Source: Acinetobacter zhairuonensis (GTDB lineage Bacteria > Pseudomonadota > Gammaproteobacteria > Pseudomonadales > Moraxellaceae). Taken from it: 64,000 nt of DNA. The translations under genes and the position numbers were made by a program. The stretch covers positions 89,546 through 153,545 of the forward strand of contig NZ_JAKVIM010000008.1 of assembly GCF_022601715.1 (NCBI RefSeq), in the 5' to 3' direction. The notes under the pieces were generated by a model. The model had not been told where the DNA came from and did not search any database. It worked only from the letters and a program-made list of their open reading frames with translations. The stretch's first letter is position 1. Every line of letters starts with the position of its first letter. Positions 38,448 to 48,334 of this stretch are shown one piece after another.

Positions 38448-39623
38448 ATGAAAATTTTCTGGTTTATTCCCACCCATGGTGACAGTCGTTATTTAGGCAC
38501 CAGCAAAGGCGCACGCCAAGTTGATCATGCTTATATGAAGCAAATAGCAGTTGCCGTGGACAACTTAGGTTATGAAGGGGTGCTGATTCCAACAGGACGT
38601 TCATGTGAAGATCCTTGGATAACTGCCGCCAGCTTGATTGATGCAACCAAGAACTTGAAGTTTTTAGTGGCACTCCGCCCAGAGGTCACCACGCCTGCAT
38701 TGGCTGCACGTATGGCAGCAACCTTCGACCGCTTGTCCAATGGGCGCGTGTTGCTCAATCTGGTGACGGGTGGAGATGAACAAGAACTGAGAGGTGATGG
38801 CATTTATGAAGACCATGCTTCGCGTTATGAAACTGCCAGTGAATACACTCAAATCTGGCGTGAAATTCTGACCCGCTCGCATACAGGTGAATCCTTCAGT
38901 TTTCATGGGGAACACTTGAAAGTCGATGATGCCAAGCTGCTCTATCCACCGATACAACAGCCCTATCCCCCACTGTGGTTTGGAGGTTCATCCGACGCTG
39001 CGGTTGAACTAGCAACCGAACAAGTCGATACCTATTTAACTTGGGGTGAACCACCGGCAGCAGTCAAAGAAAAAATTGAAAATGTCCGTGCCAAAGCCGC
39101 TGCGAAAGGACGACAGCTTAACTATGGTATTCGACTACATGTGATTGTCCGTGAAACCAATGCGGAAGCATGGAAAGCAGCCAATGAGCTGATTCAATAT
39201 GTGGATGACGCGACCATTGCAGCAGCACAACAAAAATTCAAACAAATGGATTCTGTCGGGCAACGTCGCATGGCGGAACTGCATAATGGCGACCGTAGCA
39301 AACTCGAAGTCTATCCAAACCTATGGGCAGGTGTGGGGCTGGTACGTGGCGGTGCGGGAACAGCGCTGGTCGGTGATCCGCAAACCGTAGCGGATCGGAT
39401 TCAGGAATATGCCGATTTGGGGATTAGTACCTTTATTTTCTCAGGCTATCCGCATTTGGAAGAATCGATTCGCTTTGCCGAACTGGTGTTCCCACTTTTG
39501 CCACTCGAAACCCGTAAGAAATTGTCGCAACCTAATTTAACCGGACCATTTGGAGAAATTGTTGCGAACAATTATGTGCCGAATCAAAGCGAAGTATCTC
39601 GCCCCATTCAGGAGCCGGCCTAA
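38448..39623 (+). CDS. ssuD: FMNH2-dependent alkanesulfonate monooxygenase
   Basis: Cleaves alkanesulfonates to aldehyde and sulfite using reduced flavin, giving sulfur under sulfate limitation. The ATG at 38448 follows AGAAGG and yields 391 residues; the TTG at 38442 is discounted. It is a luciferase-like TIM barrel with [30 protein letters not shown] and [14 protein letters not shown], all typical of SsuD. The reductase SsuE that supplies flavin is not in the operon. Its stop shares a base with the ssuC start. Confidence 0.94.
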   Translation: MKIFWFIPTHGDSRYLGTSKGARQVDHAYMKQIAVAVDNLGYEGVLIPTGRSCEDPWITAASLIDATKNLKFLVALRPEVTTPALAARMAATFDRLSNGRVLLNLVTGGDEQELRGDGIYEDHASRYETASEYTQIWREILTRSHTGESFSFHGEHLKVDDAKLLYPPIQQPYPPLWFGGSSDAAVELATEQVDTYLTWGEPPAAVKEKIENVRAKAAAKGRQLNYGIRLHVIVRETNAEAWKAANELIQYVDDATIAAAQQKFKQMDSVGQRRMAELHNGDRSKLEVYPNLWAGVGLVRGGAGTALVGDPQTVADRIQEYADLGISTFIFSGYPHLEESIRFAELVFPLLPLETRKKLSQPNLTGPFGEIVANNYVPNQSEVSRPIQEPA

Positions 39624-40438
39624 TGTCCAAAATAACTGTAGCTGAAACTTTCCCGAAGCGGAAAGTTTCACGTGGAACAAAAATTGGGCAGCGCTTGCTG
39701 CCTTGGTTGTTCCCTTTTTTGCTGATTCTAGTCTGGCAAATTGCTTCCAGTACAGGTCTACTGCAAAGTCGAATTCTACCTGCACCCACAGCAGTAGTGA
39801 GTGCCTTCTGGCACTTACTGATCAGCGGTGAACTCTGGCACCATGTCAAAGTCAGCGCGGGACGAGCCTTACTCGGACTGGCGATTGGCGGCGGCTTAGG
39901 TTTGCTTTTAGGACTCCTGAACGGTTCCTCTAAAACCGCCTCGACCCTCCTCGATACCACCTTACAAATGATTCGCAATATTCCTGCCTTAGCCTTGATT
40001 CCATTAGTGATTCTCTGGTTCGGGATTGATGAAACAGCCAAACTGTTCTTGGTGGCCGTTGGGGTATTCTTCCCGATTTATATTAATACTTACCACGGCA
40101 TTCGTTCGGTTGACCCACAACTGATTGAGATGGGTAAAAGCTACGGACTCAGCCGTTGGGAACTGTATAAAAATATTATTCTCCCTGGGGCGATGCCCTC
40201 CATTTTGGTCGGCTTACGCTTTTCCCTTGGGTTAGTTTGGGTGTTATTGATTGTCGCGGAAACCATTTCCGCCCAAGCAGGCATTGGCTATATGACCATG
40301 AATGCCCGAGAGTTTTTACAGACTGATGTAGTTCTGGTCGGCATCTTACTCTATGCCCTATTGGGTAAGTTGGCAGATGTACTTGCGGTGAGCTTAGAAA
40401 AATATTTATTGCGCTGGCACCCTGGCTATCAAAAATAA
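39623..40438 (+). CDS. ssuC: Aliphatic sulfonate ABC transporter permease
   Basis: Inner-membrane permease, 271 residues, about six hydrophobic segments, with the EAA-like loop around SYGLSRWELYKNIILPGAMPS that contacts the ATPase. The family match to SsuC is clear from IRNIPALALIPLVILWFGI. It overlaps ssuD by one base and is followed ten bases later by ssuB. Confidence 0.94.
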   Translation: MSKITVAETFPKRKVSRGTKIGQRLLPWLFPFLLILVWQIASSTGLLQSRILPAPTAVVSAFWHLLISGELWHHVKVSAGRALLGLAIGGGLGLLLGLLNGSSKTASTLLDTTLQMIRNIPALALIPLVILWFGIDETAKLFLVAVGVFFPIYINTYHGIRSVDPQLIEMGKSYGLSRWELYKNIILPGAMPSILVGLRFSLGLVWVLLIVAETISAQAGIGYMTMNAREFLQTDVVLVGILLYALLGKLADVLAVSLEKYLLRWHPGYQK

Positions 40439-40448
40439 GGAGTAGAAC

Positions 40449-41255
40449 ATGACTGACTTAAGTATTGGGCAACATGTTGCCGAGCGCCTGCAACAGCCAA
40501 AATCCCGACAAGCAGATATTCAACCAGATGCCGTGCTGGGTGCTGAAATCATGATTGAACAACTACACAAGTTTTATGGTGAGGTCAAAGTCTTGGAAGA
40601 TTTAGACCTACACATTCAACCTGGAGAATTCCTCGCGATTGTCGGGCGTAGTGGCTGCGGCAAAAGTACCTTATTAAGATTGATCGCTGATCTGGAACAG
40701 CCCAGTTATGGTGAAATCAAATTTAAATCGGCACGCCATTTACGTGAAGGCATCACCAGTGATGACATCCGCGTGATGTTCCAAGACCCACGCCTGTTAC
40801 CTTGGCGCAGCATTGAACAAAACGTCCATCTTGGACTGGATAAAAGCGCACATGCGCATGCCACAGCATTACTGGAAAAAGTTGGCTTAAAAGAAAAAGT
40901 AGGGCTTTGGCCTTCGCAGCTTTCAGGTGGTCAGCGTCAGCGTACTGCACTGGCACGTGCCCTGTCCCATCAACCACGTGTGTTATTGCTGGATGAACCG
41001 CTCGGTGCACTGGATGCTTTAACCCGTCTGGAAATGCAGAACCTGATTGAAAAATTATGGCGGGAACAAGGCTTTACCGCCATTTTGGTCACCCATGATG
41101 TTAGCGAAGCTGTACAACTGGCAAATCGTATTATCTTGCTGGATCAGGGGCATATCGCACGGCAATTTCAGGTGGATCTGCCACGTCCGCGTGAAAAAAA
41201 TATTCCCTTTGCTGAACTGGAACAGCAAGTCCTGAATGCGGTTTTGGCAACCTGA
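40449..41255 (+). CDS. ssuB: Aliphatic sulfonate ABC transporter ATP-binding protein
   Basis: Energises sulfonate uptake. The 268 residues contain Walker [11 protein letters not shown]-loop [12 protein letters not shown], signature LSGGQRQR, Walker B VLLLDEP and the switch histidine in LVTHD. About 40 extra N-terminal residues precede the ABC domain, as in several SsuB proteins. Last gene of the operon; an inverted repeat without a T-run follows at 41265-41296. Confidence 0.94.
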   Translation: MTDLSIGQHVAERLQQPKSRQADIQPDAVLGAEIMIEQLHKFYGEVKVLEDLDLHIQPGEFLAIVGRSGCGKSTLLRLIADLEQPSYGEIKFKSARHLREGITSDDIRVMFQDPRLLPWRSIEQNVHLGLDKSAHAHATALLEKVGLKEKVGLWPSQLSGGQRQRTALARALSHQPRVLLLDEPLGALDALTRLEMQNLIEKLWREQGFTAILVTHDVSEAVQLANRIILLDQGHIARQFQVDLPRPREKNIPFAELEQQVLNAVLAT

Positions 41256-41264
41256 TCCCTACTC

Positions 41265-41296
41265 TTGCTCCAGTCCACAATTGAAGATTGGAGCAA
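41265..41296 (+). repeat. Inverted repeat after ssuB
   Basis: TTGCTCCA and TGGAGCAA, 8-base arms, 16-base loop. There is no T-run, so it is a possible mRNA-end hairpin rather than a standard intrinsic terminator. Confidence 0.45.
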
Positions 41297-41429
41297 ACCT
41301 CACAACACTAAGCCCATCACATGCAGCCACGACTTTGTCATAAAAATGTCATATTTACCTAGGAAAACGACCCAAATTGATGCGTTTTTCTATACATCTG
41401 TCTATTTAATTTTTTCAAGAGAATGAATG

Positions 41430-41473
41430 TGAAATAGCGCACTGTTTTTTCATCCCGAAAATATGCTATTTCA
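41430..41473 (+). promoter_or_regulatory. Inverted repeat before the RutR-like gene, possible operator
   Basis: TGAAATAGC at 41430-41438 and its exact complement GCTATTTCA at 41465-41473, centres 35 bases apart, ending 20 bases before the start codon at 41494. The position suits self-regulation by a TetR-type protein, though the long spacer is unusual for a single site. Confidence 0.4.
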
Positions 41474-41493
41474 TCAAATTAGCTGATTTCTTG

Positions 41494-42183
41494 ATGCACA
41501 AATCTGCTGATTTGCCGTACAATTTACCCTTCCCTGAATTTTTTAAGCGACGAATGGAACAAAAAAAGAGTACTCAAAAGCGCCATCAATTGCTGAATGC
41601 CGCACTTGATGTTTTTTCCTTATATGGATTTAACGGGGCTAGTTTAGATGAAATCGCTCAACTTGCAGAAATGCATAAGTCGAACATTTTCTATTACTAT
41701 GAAAATAAAGAAGCCTTATATGTCGAAGTGCTAACAACAGTTTTACAAAAATGGTTAGCGCCTCTACAAATGCTGGAAGCAGAATTAGAGCCGACGGAAG
41801 CGATCACCAATTACTTATTGCAAAAAATTGAGCTGTCGCGTACACAACCGAAAGCTTCGCGTTTATTTGCTTTAGAAATTATTCAAGGTGCACCACATAT
41901 TTTAGAGATCCTGAAAGGTCCACTGAAAAAACTGGTGAAACGCAAAGCCAAAGTGATCATCATGTGGCAAGAGCAAGGTAAAATTTCTGCAGACATTGAT
42001 CCTGAATTGTTGATTCTGAATATTTGGGCAGTAACGCAAAACTATGCCGACTTCTCAACACAGATGGAAATGGTCACAGGTAAAACCTTGCGCAACCGCA
42101 GTATGCAACAACGGGTGATTCAACATACCGTGCATATGATGTTGTACGGTATTTTACCACGCGAGCAAAACATCGCATCCTGA
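41494..42183 (+). CDS. rutR: TetR-family regulator, RutR-like
   Basis: Transcription factor of about 229 residues. The helix-turn-helix (ALDVFSLYGFNGASLDEIAQ, then AEMHKSNIFYYYENKEALY) and the C-terminal ligand domain (QPKASRLFALEIIQGAPHI, LILNIWAVTQNYADFSTQM) closely follow E. coli RutR, which senses uracil/thymine and controls pyrimidine and purine catabolism. No rut gene is adjacent; it lies after the ssu operon. The start is weakly marked; an ATG at 41554 is possible. Ligand unproven. Confidence 0.78.
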   Translation: MHKSADLPYNLPFPEFFKRRMEQKKSTQKRHQLLNAALDVFSLYGFNGASLDEIAQLAEMHKSNIFYYYENKEALYVEVLTTVLQKWLAPLQMLEAELEPTEAITNYLLQKIELSRTQPKASRLFALEIIQGAPHILEILKGPLKKLVKRKAKVIIMWQEQGKISADIDPELLILNIWAVTQNYADFSTQMEMVTGKTLRNRSMQQRVIQHTVHMMLYGILPREQNIAS

Positions 42184-42230
42184 TTTAGATTTTGGCATAC
42201 GACCATAGATCACTATGGTCGCCAAATCAG

Positions 42231-42800
42231 TTAAGCCTCTAAAGACTGATAGAGCGACAATAACTTTTTCGCTCCCAGCATCAGATTCTCTTCCCAATCA
42301 ATATGTGCTGCATCATCTGCACCATCGGTAATATATTTCACCGAAATTAGGCGTACCCCAAGTTTTTTACAGACTTTGGCCATGGCATAGCCTTCCATAT
42401 CCACCAAATGACACGGTACTTTCGGCTGACCAATTTCAAAGTTGTCGCCTGTGCCACAAATACCTTTCGGTAAATGGGCAAAATAGGGTTCTAAATCAAT
42501 GGCCGCAGGATGATCCTGATCCATTGGCGTCACCCCCACTTCAAAGCCCAGTGGAGACACATCCATATCGCGTTGTACAAAGCTGGTCACTTCAACCAAG
42601 GCGTGGCGTTCAAAATGGGAACTGCCTGCGCTACCTAAATTTAGCAGGGTTTTACAGCCCGTTGCCTGAATCACTTCAAAGGCTTTAAATGCTGCATTGA
42701 CTTTACCAATACCACTGTAATGCACATCAATCTGTGCCTGTTCAAACAAGCCTTTAGACTCATTGGGTAAAGCCATAATCAGCGCCAAAGAAGATTTCAT
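42231..42800 (-). CDS. Nucleoside phosphorylase-family protein, MTA/SAH nucleosidase-like
   Basis: Short 189-residue member of the PNP/UDP family; MtnN proper is about 230. It shows ALPNESKGL with the catalytic-type glutamate, GIGKVNAA, LLNLGSAGS, DMEGYAMAKVC matching the substrate-binding Met-Glu pair, and TDGADDAA with the catalytic aspartate. A role in splitting methylthioadenosine or S-adenosylhomocysteine is likely but other nucleosides are possible. It converges on the RutR-like gene, which is suggestive of nucleobase metabolism but no more. Confidence 0.75.
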   Translation of the reverse strand: MKSSLALIMALPNESKGLFEQAQIDVHYSGIGKVNAAFKAFEVIQATGCKTLLNLGSAGSSHFERHALVEVTSFVQRDMDVSPLGFEVGVTPMDQDHPAAIDLEPYFAHLPKGICGTGDNFEIGQPKVPCHLVDMEGYAMAKVCKKLGVRLISVKYITDGADDAAHIDWEENLMLGAKKLLSLYQSLEA

Positions 42801-43275
42801 CGCAGCTACTCAAAAGAAAACACTAGTATTAAAAATCAAAATCAGACGAGGCGCAAATTCCAATCATATCCACGGATCATATAACTTCCCTAGATCATGC
42901 TTCATTCGCTACTTCTACTCTGAATAAAGGCATAAGCAAGGAAAGAAAAAATGACATACTGAACGCGCTATCTTCTTCCTCGACAGCAAACAGCACCAAT
43001 TGGTTCCATATCAGCCAATCCGTCATTATCAATTTCTGATCAGGCACGTGATAAAAGGACTTTTATATTGGACAACTCCCCGATTAAGTAGTTTCCTTGA
43101 TCATACAGACCTAAAAAATAAGCAATTCTGATTAATTTTCAATTTTAAAATCATTTTTAATTATTCTTATTGACTGCTTTCATAAATTTTTCTGGGTAAA
43201 AACACAACAACAAGACGAAACGAGCAGAATATGGCAATATATAAGCCTGATTATTTTTCATTTATTGATTAGCCC
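42801..43275. other. Intergenic interval before ribF
   Basis: No intact gene, tRNA or clear hairpin is visible on either strand; only chance ORFs under 40 codons. The AT-rich stretch at about 43120-43270 likely contains the ribF promoter. Confidence 0.6.
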
Positions 43276-44277
43276 ATGAAGCTGCTCCGCCTGAATGCTT
43301 TAGCGCCAGACTTTCAATTAGCCAAAACTGCTGTGACTATTGGTAATTTTGACGGTGTACATTTGGGGCATCAGGCCATGATCCAGCAACTGAAGCAAGT
43401 TGCTGCACAACAACAACTCAAAACTTTGGTCATGATCTTTGAGCCGCAACCCCTAGAATTTTTCCAAGGCTATGAAGCGCCTCCTCGAATCAGCTCACTG
43501 CGTGAAAAAGTCGAATATTTAACTGAGCTGGGTGTGGACTATATTGCCGTTGCCAAATTTGATCAGTATTTCCGTGGTTTAAGCGCCGAAGCGTTTGCCG
43601 ATTTACTCAAGCAGCAACTCAATGCAGCGCATTTGGTACTGGGCGATGATTTCCATTTTGGCAAGAATCGCCAAGGCAATAGTGAATATCTGCGCAGCTT
43701 CGGTTTTCAAGTGACCAATTTAAGCACCATTGCCTTAAATGGAGAACGTGTCAGTTCAACCCGCATTCGCCAAACCTTGCAAGCAGGTGATTTAGCTCTT
43801 GCCGCGAAATTACTGGGACGTCCCTACAGTATTACTGGTCGTGTCCAATATGGCGACCAAATTGGACGTACCCTCGACTTTCCAACCATTAATGTGCGTT
43901 TAAACCGTCATAAACCTTGTTTGAACGGTATTTATGGTGTGGATGTCATTTGTGAAACCACTTCTTTACAAGACAAAGTTGTGCAAGATCACCCAGAACA
44001 AAAAGGAGTTGTGGGTTATCAGGCAACAGCTTTGTTTGGTGCAGGGCATGTCGGCACCCGACCTGCCATCAAACAAGAGCATCCAGAATGGCGATTAGAA
44101 GTACATTTCCCCAATGTTTCTGCTAATCTGTATGGCTTGTTAATGCGGGTTACTTTCTTGAACTATTTACATGGTGAAAAGAACTACCCTTCGCTGGAAG
44201 CACTCAAAGCGGGAATTGATGATGATGTGGAGAAACTACTTGAGTTTCGTCACAACAACCCAACCTTTCCCTTTTAA
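43276..44277 (+). CDS. ribF: Bifunctional riboflavin kinase / FAD synthetase
   Basis: Makes FMN and FAD from riboflavin. The 333 residues have an N-terminal FAD synthetase domain (VTIGNFDGVHLGHQAMI, then VLGDDFHFGKNRQGN and RVSSTRIRQTL) and a C-terminal flavokinase domain (GRPYSITGRVQYGDQIGRTL, DFPTINVRL). It is upstream of ileS with 65 bases between, the common gamma-proteobacterial order ribF-ileS-lspA. Confidence 0.95.
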   Translation: MKLLRLNALAPDFQLAKTAVTIGNFDGVHLGHQAMIQQLKQVAAQQQLKTLVMIFEPQPLEFFQGYEAPPRISSLREKVEYLTELGVDYIAVAKFDQYFRGLSAEAFADLLKQQLNAAHLVLGDDFHFGKNRQGNSEYLRSFGFQVTNLSTIALNGERVSSTRIRQTLQAGDLALAAKLLGRPYSITGRVQYGDQIGRTLDFPTINVRLNRHKPCLNGIYGVDVICETTSLQDKVVQDHPEQKGVVGYQATALFGAGHVGTRPAIKQEHPEWRLEVHFPNVSANLYGLLMRVTFLNYLHGEKNYPSLEALKAGIDDDVEKLLEFRHNNPTFPF

Positions 44278-44342
44278 ACACCATCCTATTTTTATGTAAA
44301 ACGCGTCAGTCTCAAAGCTGATTAAATTGGAAGATATCTTGC

Positions 44343-47189
44343 ATGAGCGATAAGCAAACTCCTGAAAATGCAGTGGATTATAAAGCCACACTAAACCTCC
44401 CAGGTACTGAATTTGCAATGAAGGCAAACCTCGCAGTACGTGAAGCAAAATGGTTAGAAGAGTGGTATGCCGACAACATTTATCAGCAGATTCGCGCATC
44501 GCGTATTGGTAAGAAAAAATATGTGCTGCATGATGGTCCTCCGTATGCCAATGGTCAGATCCACTTGGGCCATGCAGTCAACAAAGTCCTGAAAGACATT
44601 ATTATTAAAAGCCGTGTGCTGGATGGTTTCGATGCGCCATATGTGCCGGGCTGGGACTGCCATGGTCTACCGATTGAACTGAAAGTTGAAGAAAAAGTCG
44701 GCAAAGTTGGCGTAAAAGTTGATGCTTCAACTTTCCGTAAAGCCTGCCGTGAATATGCCTACACCCAAGTCGAATTACAGAAAAAAGACTTCGTACGTAT
44801 GGGTGTGTTTGGGGATTGGGACAATCCTTACTTGACCATGAACTTCAAGCAAGAAGCGGATATCGTGCGTTCTGTCGGTGCGATTGCCAAAGCGGGTCAT
44901 ATCGAACCAGGACTTAAGCCAGTCAACTGGTGTTTGGACTGTGGTTCAGCACTGGCTGAAGCAGAAGTTGAATACGAAGACAAGAAATCTGACGCGATTG
45001 ATGTTGGTTTCAGCGTGGTGGATTTGGCAGACCTTTCTGCACGTTTAGGCGTACAAGTTACTGATCGCACAGACATCGTGATCTGGACCACAACCCCTTG
45101 GACTTTGCCTGCCAACCAAGCGGTTGCATTACATGCTGAACTTGAATATCAGTTAGTCAAAGCGCGTGGTGAAGAAAAAGAGCCACAAAACTTTATCTTG
45201 GCGAAAAACTTAGTTGAATCTGCAACGGAACGTTATGGTTTTAACAGCGTTGAAGTCTTGGCTGAATTCACCGGCAATAAACTTGAGCATGTCAGCCTGC
45301 AACACCCACTTATCGCAGAACGCCAAATCCCTGTGATTTTGGGTGAGCATGTGACTGCAGACAGCGGTACAGGTGCGGTGCATACTGCCCCAGGTCATGG
45401 TGTGGACGACTATAAAGTTGGCTTACTCTATAACTTAAAAGTGGACAATCCTGTTGGCGGTAACGGCGTCTACTTACCTAACTCACCAATTTTTGCAGGC
45501 GAGCATATTTACAAAGCCAACCCACAAATCATTGTGGCGTTAAGCGAAGCAGGCAAACTGTGGGCACATAAGCCAATCAAACATAGCTATCCACACTGCT
45601 GGCGCCACAAAACTCCAATCATCTTCCGTGCGACACCACAATGGTTTATCAGCATGGATGCCAAAGGTTTGCGCCAAGGCGCATTGAATGCGATTGAAAA
45701 TGAAATCAGCTTCGTGCCTGATTGGGGTAAAAACCGTATTCAAGCCATGATCGAAGGTCGTCCAGACTGGTGTATCTCACGTCAACGGACTTGGGGTGTG
45801 CCAATCCCGTTCTTCGTGCATAAAGACACCAATGCATTGCACCCACGCACAGCAGAGCTGATTGAAGAAGTGGCTTTACTGATCGAACAAGAAGGCATTG
45901 ACGCATGGTACAACCGTGACGCGAAAGACTTTATCGGTGACGAAGCAGAGCAATACAACTGCGTACGTGACACCTTAGACGTTTGGTTCGACTCAGGCAC
46001 AACGCACTATGCAGTCCTGCGTGAGCGTGAAGAATTGACCGATCCAGCAGATTTGTACCTTGAAGGTTCAGACCAGCACCGTGGTTGGTTCCAGTCTTCA
46101 TTGTTGACCTCTGTTGCCATCAATCAACGCGCGCCATACAAAGGCTTGTTGACCCATGGCTTCGTGGTGGATGAGAAAGGTCGTAAGATGTCGAAGTCTT
46201 TAGGCAACATCATTACTCCGCAAGACATCATTAAAGATATGGGTGCAGACGGTTTACGTTTCTGGATTGCATCTGCCGATTACCGTTATGAAATGACCGC
46301 AGGTAAAGAAATCTTTAGCCGTGCATCGGACGGTTACCGTCGTATTCGTAATACCTTGCGTTTCTTATTGGCGAACTTGAATGGTTTCAAACCATCGACG
46401 GATGCCCTGCCTGTAGATCAATTGATCGCATTGGATCAATACATCTTGCAACGTGCGGCTGATGTACAGAAAACTATTCAACAAGCCTATGAAGATATGA
46501 ACTTCCATATCGTCACCAATGCCTTGACCAACTTCTGTATTAACGACTTGGGTGGTTTCTACCTCGACATCATCAAAGATCGTCAGTACACCACCAAAGC
46601 GGATTCTCAAGCGCGTCATTCGGCTCAAACTGCGCTTTATCACTTGGTGCAGGCTTTTGTCCGTTGGATGTCGCCAATCTTGAGCTTTACTGCACAAGAA
46701 GCATGGCCGCTCATCCCAGAACAAACTGAGAAATATGTGTTCACTTCAGAGTGGTATGCCATTCCAGTCGCATCAACGGCGAACTTGTTGTCAGAAGCCG
46801 ATTGGCAAACCCTGATTACGGTGAAATCTGCCGTAAACAAACATATTGAAGTCGCACGTAACGAAAAATTAGTCGGTTCTAACCTGTCTGCCAAAGTCGA
46901 ACTTTGGGCGAATGAAGAACTGAAAACAGTATTGGATCGTTTAGGTGATGAACTTCGCTTCGTTCTGATCACGTCACAAGTCCATGTTTATGCTTTTGAT
47001 GCTGCCCAAGGTCAGGAATCTGATCTAGACGGTTTACGCGTAAAAGTCTCTGCTGCGGAAGGTGAAAAATGTGCGCGCTGCTGGCATGTTCTGCCTGATG
47101 TGAATACACATCATGAACATCCAGGTCTGTGCTCTCGTTGTATTATTAACCTCCCTACTGGTCAAGGCGAAGAGAGAAAATATGCCTAA
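44343..47189 (+). CDS. ileS: Isoleucyl-tRNA synthetase
   Basis: Charges tRNA-Ile. The 948 residues hold the class I motif as GQIHLGHA, the editing domain in the middle (WTTTPWTLPANQAVALH, TAPGHGVDDY), KMSKSLGN, and a C-terminal zinc finger (CARCWHVLPD ... LCSRC). Length and domain order are those of the bacterial form. Its last eight bases overlap lspA. Confidence 0.97.
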   Translation: MSDKQTPENAVDYKATLNLPGTEFAMKANLAVREAKWLEEWYADNIYQQIRASRIGKKKYVLHDGPPYANGQIHLGHAVNKVLKDIIIKSRVLDGFDAPYVPGWDCHGLPIELKVEEKVGKVGVKVDASTFRKACREYAYTQVELQKKDFVRMGVFGDWDNPYLTMNFKQEADIVRSVGAIAKAGHIEPGLKPVNWCLDCGSALAEAEVEYEDKKSDAIDVGFSVVDLADLSARLGVQVTDRTDIVIWTTTPWTLPANQAVALHAELEYQLVKARGEEKEPQNFILAKNLVESATERYGFNSVEVLAEFTGNKLEHVSLQHPLIAERQIPVILGEHVTADSGTGAVHTAPGHGVDDYKVGLLYNLKVDNPVGGNGVYLPNSPIFAGEHIYKANPQIIVALSEAGKLWAHKPIKHSYPHCWRHKTPIIFRATPQWFISMDAKGLRQGALNAIENEISFVPDWGKNRIQAMIEGRPDWCISRQRTWGVPIPFFVHKDTNALHPRTAELIEEVALLIEQEGIDAWYNRDAKDFIGDEAEQYNCVRDTLDVWFDSGTTHYAVLREREELTDPADLYLEGSDQHRGWFQSSLLTSVAINQRAPYKGLLTHGFVVDEKGRKMSKSLGNIITPQDIIKDMGADGLRFWIASADYRYEMTAGKEIFSRASDGYRRIRNTLRFLLANLNGFKPSTDALPVDQLIALDQYILQRAADVQKTIQQAYEDMNFHIVTNALTNFCINDLGGFYLDIIKDRQYTTKADSQARHSAQTALYHLVQAFVRWMSPILSFTAQEAWPLIPEQTEKYVFTSEWYAIPVASTANLLSEADWQTLITVKSAVNKHIEVARNEKLVGSNLSAKVELWANEELKTVLDRLGDELRFVLITSQVHVYAFDAAQGQESDLDGLRVKVSAAEGEKCARCWHVLPDVNTHHEHPGLCSRCIINLPTGQGEERKYA

Positions 47190-47724
47190 TCCACAACAGA
47201 AAGCGGGCCTGTTTCAATTCTACCCACACAATTTGCTGTGGGTGGGGTTATCTATTTTGGCGATTGTGTTAGATCAATGGACCAAGTGGATTGCCTCAAC
47301 GCATCTGAATTATGCAGATCCGGTACCTGTGCTGCCTTTTTTAAATTGGACTTTATTGCATAACTATGGCGCAGCCTTTAGTTTCTTGTCCGATGCAGGC
47401 GGCTGGCAACGTTATTTCTTTACCTCACTTGCAGCTTTGGTTTCGGTGATTTTCGTATTTTGGCTCATGCGAATGCCGAAGAGCGTCACCATTTTGCCAA
47501 TGGCAATTGCCCTGATTTTAGGGGGTGCTGTAGGAAATTTAATTGATCGCGTGACCTTGGGTTATGTGGTCGATTTTATTCATGTCTATTACAACAATAG
47601 TCATTTCCCTGCATTTAACCTAGCCGACAGTGCGATTACCTTGGGTACCATTTTGCTGCTCATAGATACGTTTTTCCTAGAAAAACATCGAATTCAACGT
47701 GCGGATGCGCAACACCATGAATGA
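47182..47724 (+). CDS. lspA: Lipoprotein signal peptidase
   Basis: Inner-membrane aspartyl protease that removes signal peptides from lipoproteins. The start at 47182 lies inside the ileS end (ATGCCTAA) and gives 180 residues with four membrane segments. Catalytic aspartates are in NLIDRVTLGYVVDFIH and FNLADSAITLG. It overlaps the next gene by eight bases, so translation of ileS, lspA and fkpB is probably coupled. Confidence 0.95.
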   Translation: MPNPQQKAGLFQFYPHNLLWVGLSILAIVLDQWTKWIASTHLNYADPVPVLPFLNWTLLHNYGAAFSFLSDAGGWQRYFFTSLAALVSVIFVFWLMRMPKSVTILPMAIALILGGAVGNLIDRVTLGYVVDFIHVYYNNSHFPAFNLADSAITLGTILLLIDTFFLEKHRIQRADAQHHE

Positions 47725-48199
47725 AATTATTAATCCGAATGAAGAGACCCGCATTGAACAAGGTTCAAAAGTCGATCTTCATTTTTCCGTTGCCATTGAA
47801 AATGGTGTAGAAATTGACAATACCCGTAGCCGTGCTGAACCTGTCAGCTTGGTCATGGGCGATGGCAGTTTACTCCCTGGTTTTGAAAAAGCCCTGTTTG
47901 GTTTACGTGCGGGTGACCGTCGTACTGTCAGTCTTCCACCAGAAGATGCTTTTGGACCTTGGAATCCTGAAAACGTGCAAAAGTTTGACACCGTGAAATT
48001 TGAACAGCGTCCTGTTGAAGGGAACATGATCGAATTTGAAGACAAAGCCAAACAAAGCCTGTATGGCGTCGTTAAGACTGTCGGTGATGACATTACCGAA
48101 GTGGATTTTAATCATCCATTGGCGGGTAAAAATATTACCTTTGAAGTGGAAATCTTCAAAGTCACCCCTGCGGGTCAGCAAGGCGTGAAATTCATGTAA
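47717..48199 (+). CDS. fkpB: FKBP-type peptidyl-prolyl isomerase FkpB (SlpA)
   Basis: Cytoplasmic, SlyD-like proline isomerase/chaperone. The ATG at 47717 overlaps the lspA stop (ATGAATGA) and gives 160 residues; a GTG at 47699 is further upstream. FKBP part: VDLHFSVAIENGVEIDNTRS and GDGSLLPGFEKALFGLRAGD, with the IF insert domain about 75-130 (VSLPPEDAFGPWNPENVQKF). No signal peptide and no His-rich tail, which separates it from SlyD. The operon ends with a terminator. Confidence 0.93.
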   Translation: MNEIINPNEETRIEQGSKVDLHFSVAIENGVEIDNTRSRAEPVSLVMGDGSLLPGFEKALFGLRAGDRRTVSLPPEDAFGPWNPENVQKFDTVKFEQRPVEGNMIEFEDKAKQSLYGVVKTVGDDITEVDFNHPLAGKNITFEVEIFKVTPAGQQGVKFM

Positions 48200-48219
48200 A
48201 AGCGAGCTTTTACAGCAAT

Positions 48220-48251
48220 AAAAAAACCCTTCACATACGAAGGGTTTTTTT
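48220..48251 (+). terminator. Intrinsic terminator of ileS-lspA-fkpB
   Basis: AAAAAAACCCTTC, ACATAC loop, GAAGGGTTTTTTT; perfect stem and T-run. Confidence 0.95.
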
Positions 48252-48334
48252 ATACTCAAATGCTAAGTAGAAAGATTTGCCTTAACTTCAATCAGGGCAT
48301 TGCATTCTTCAACGCATAGTCGATTAAGCGTCAA

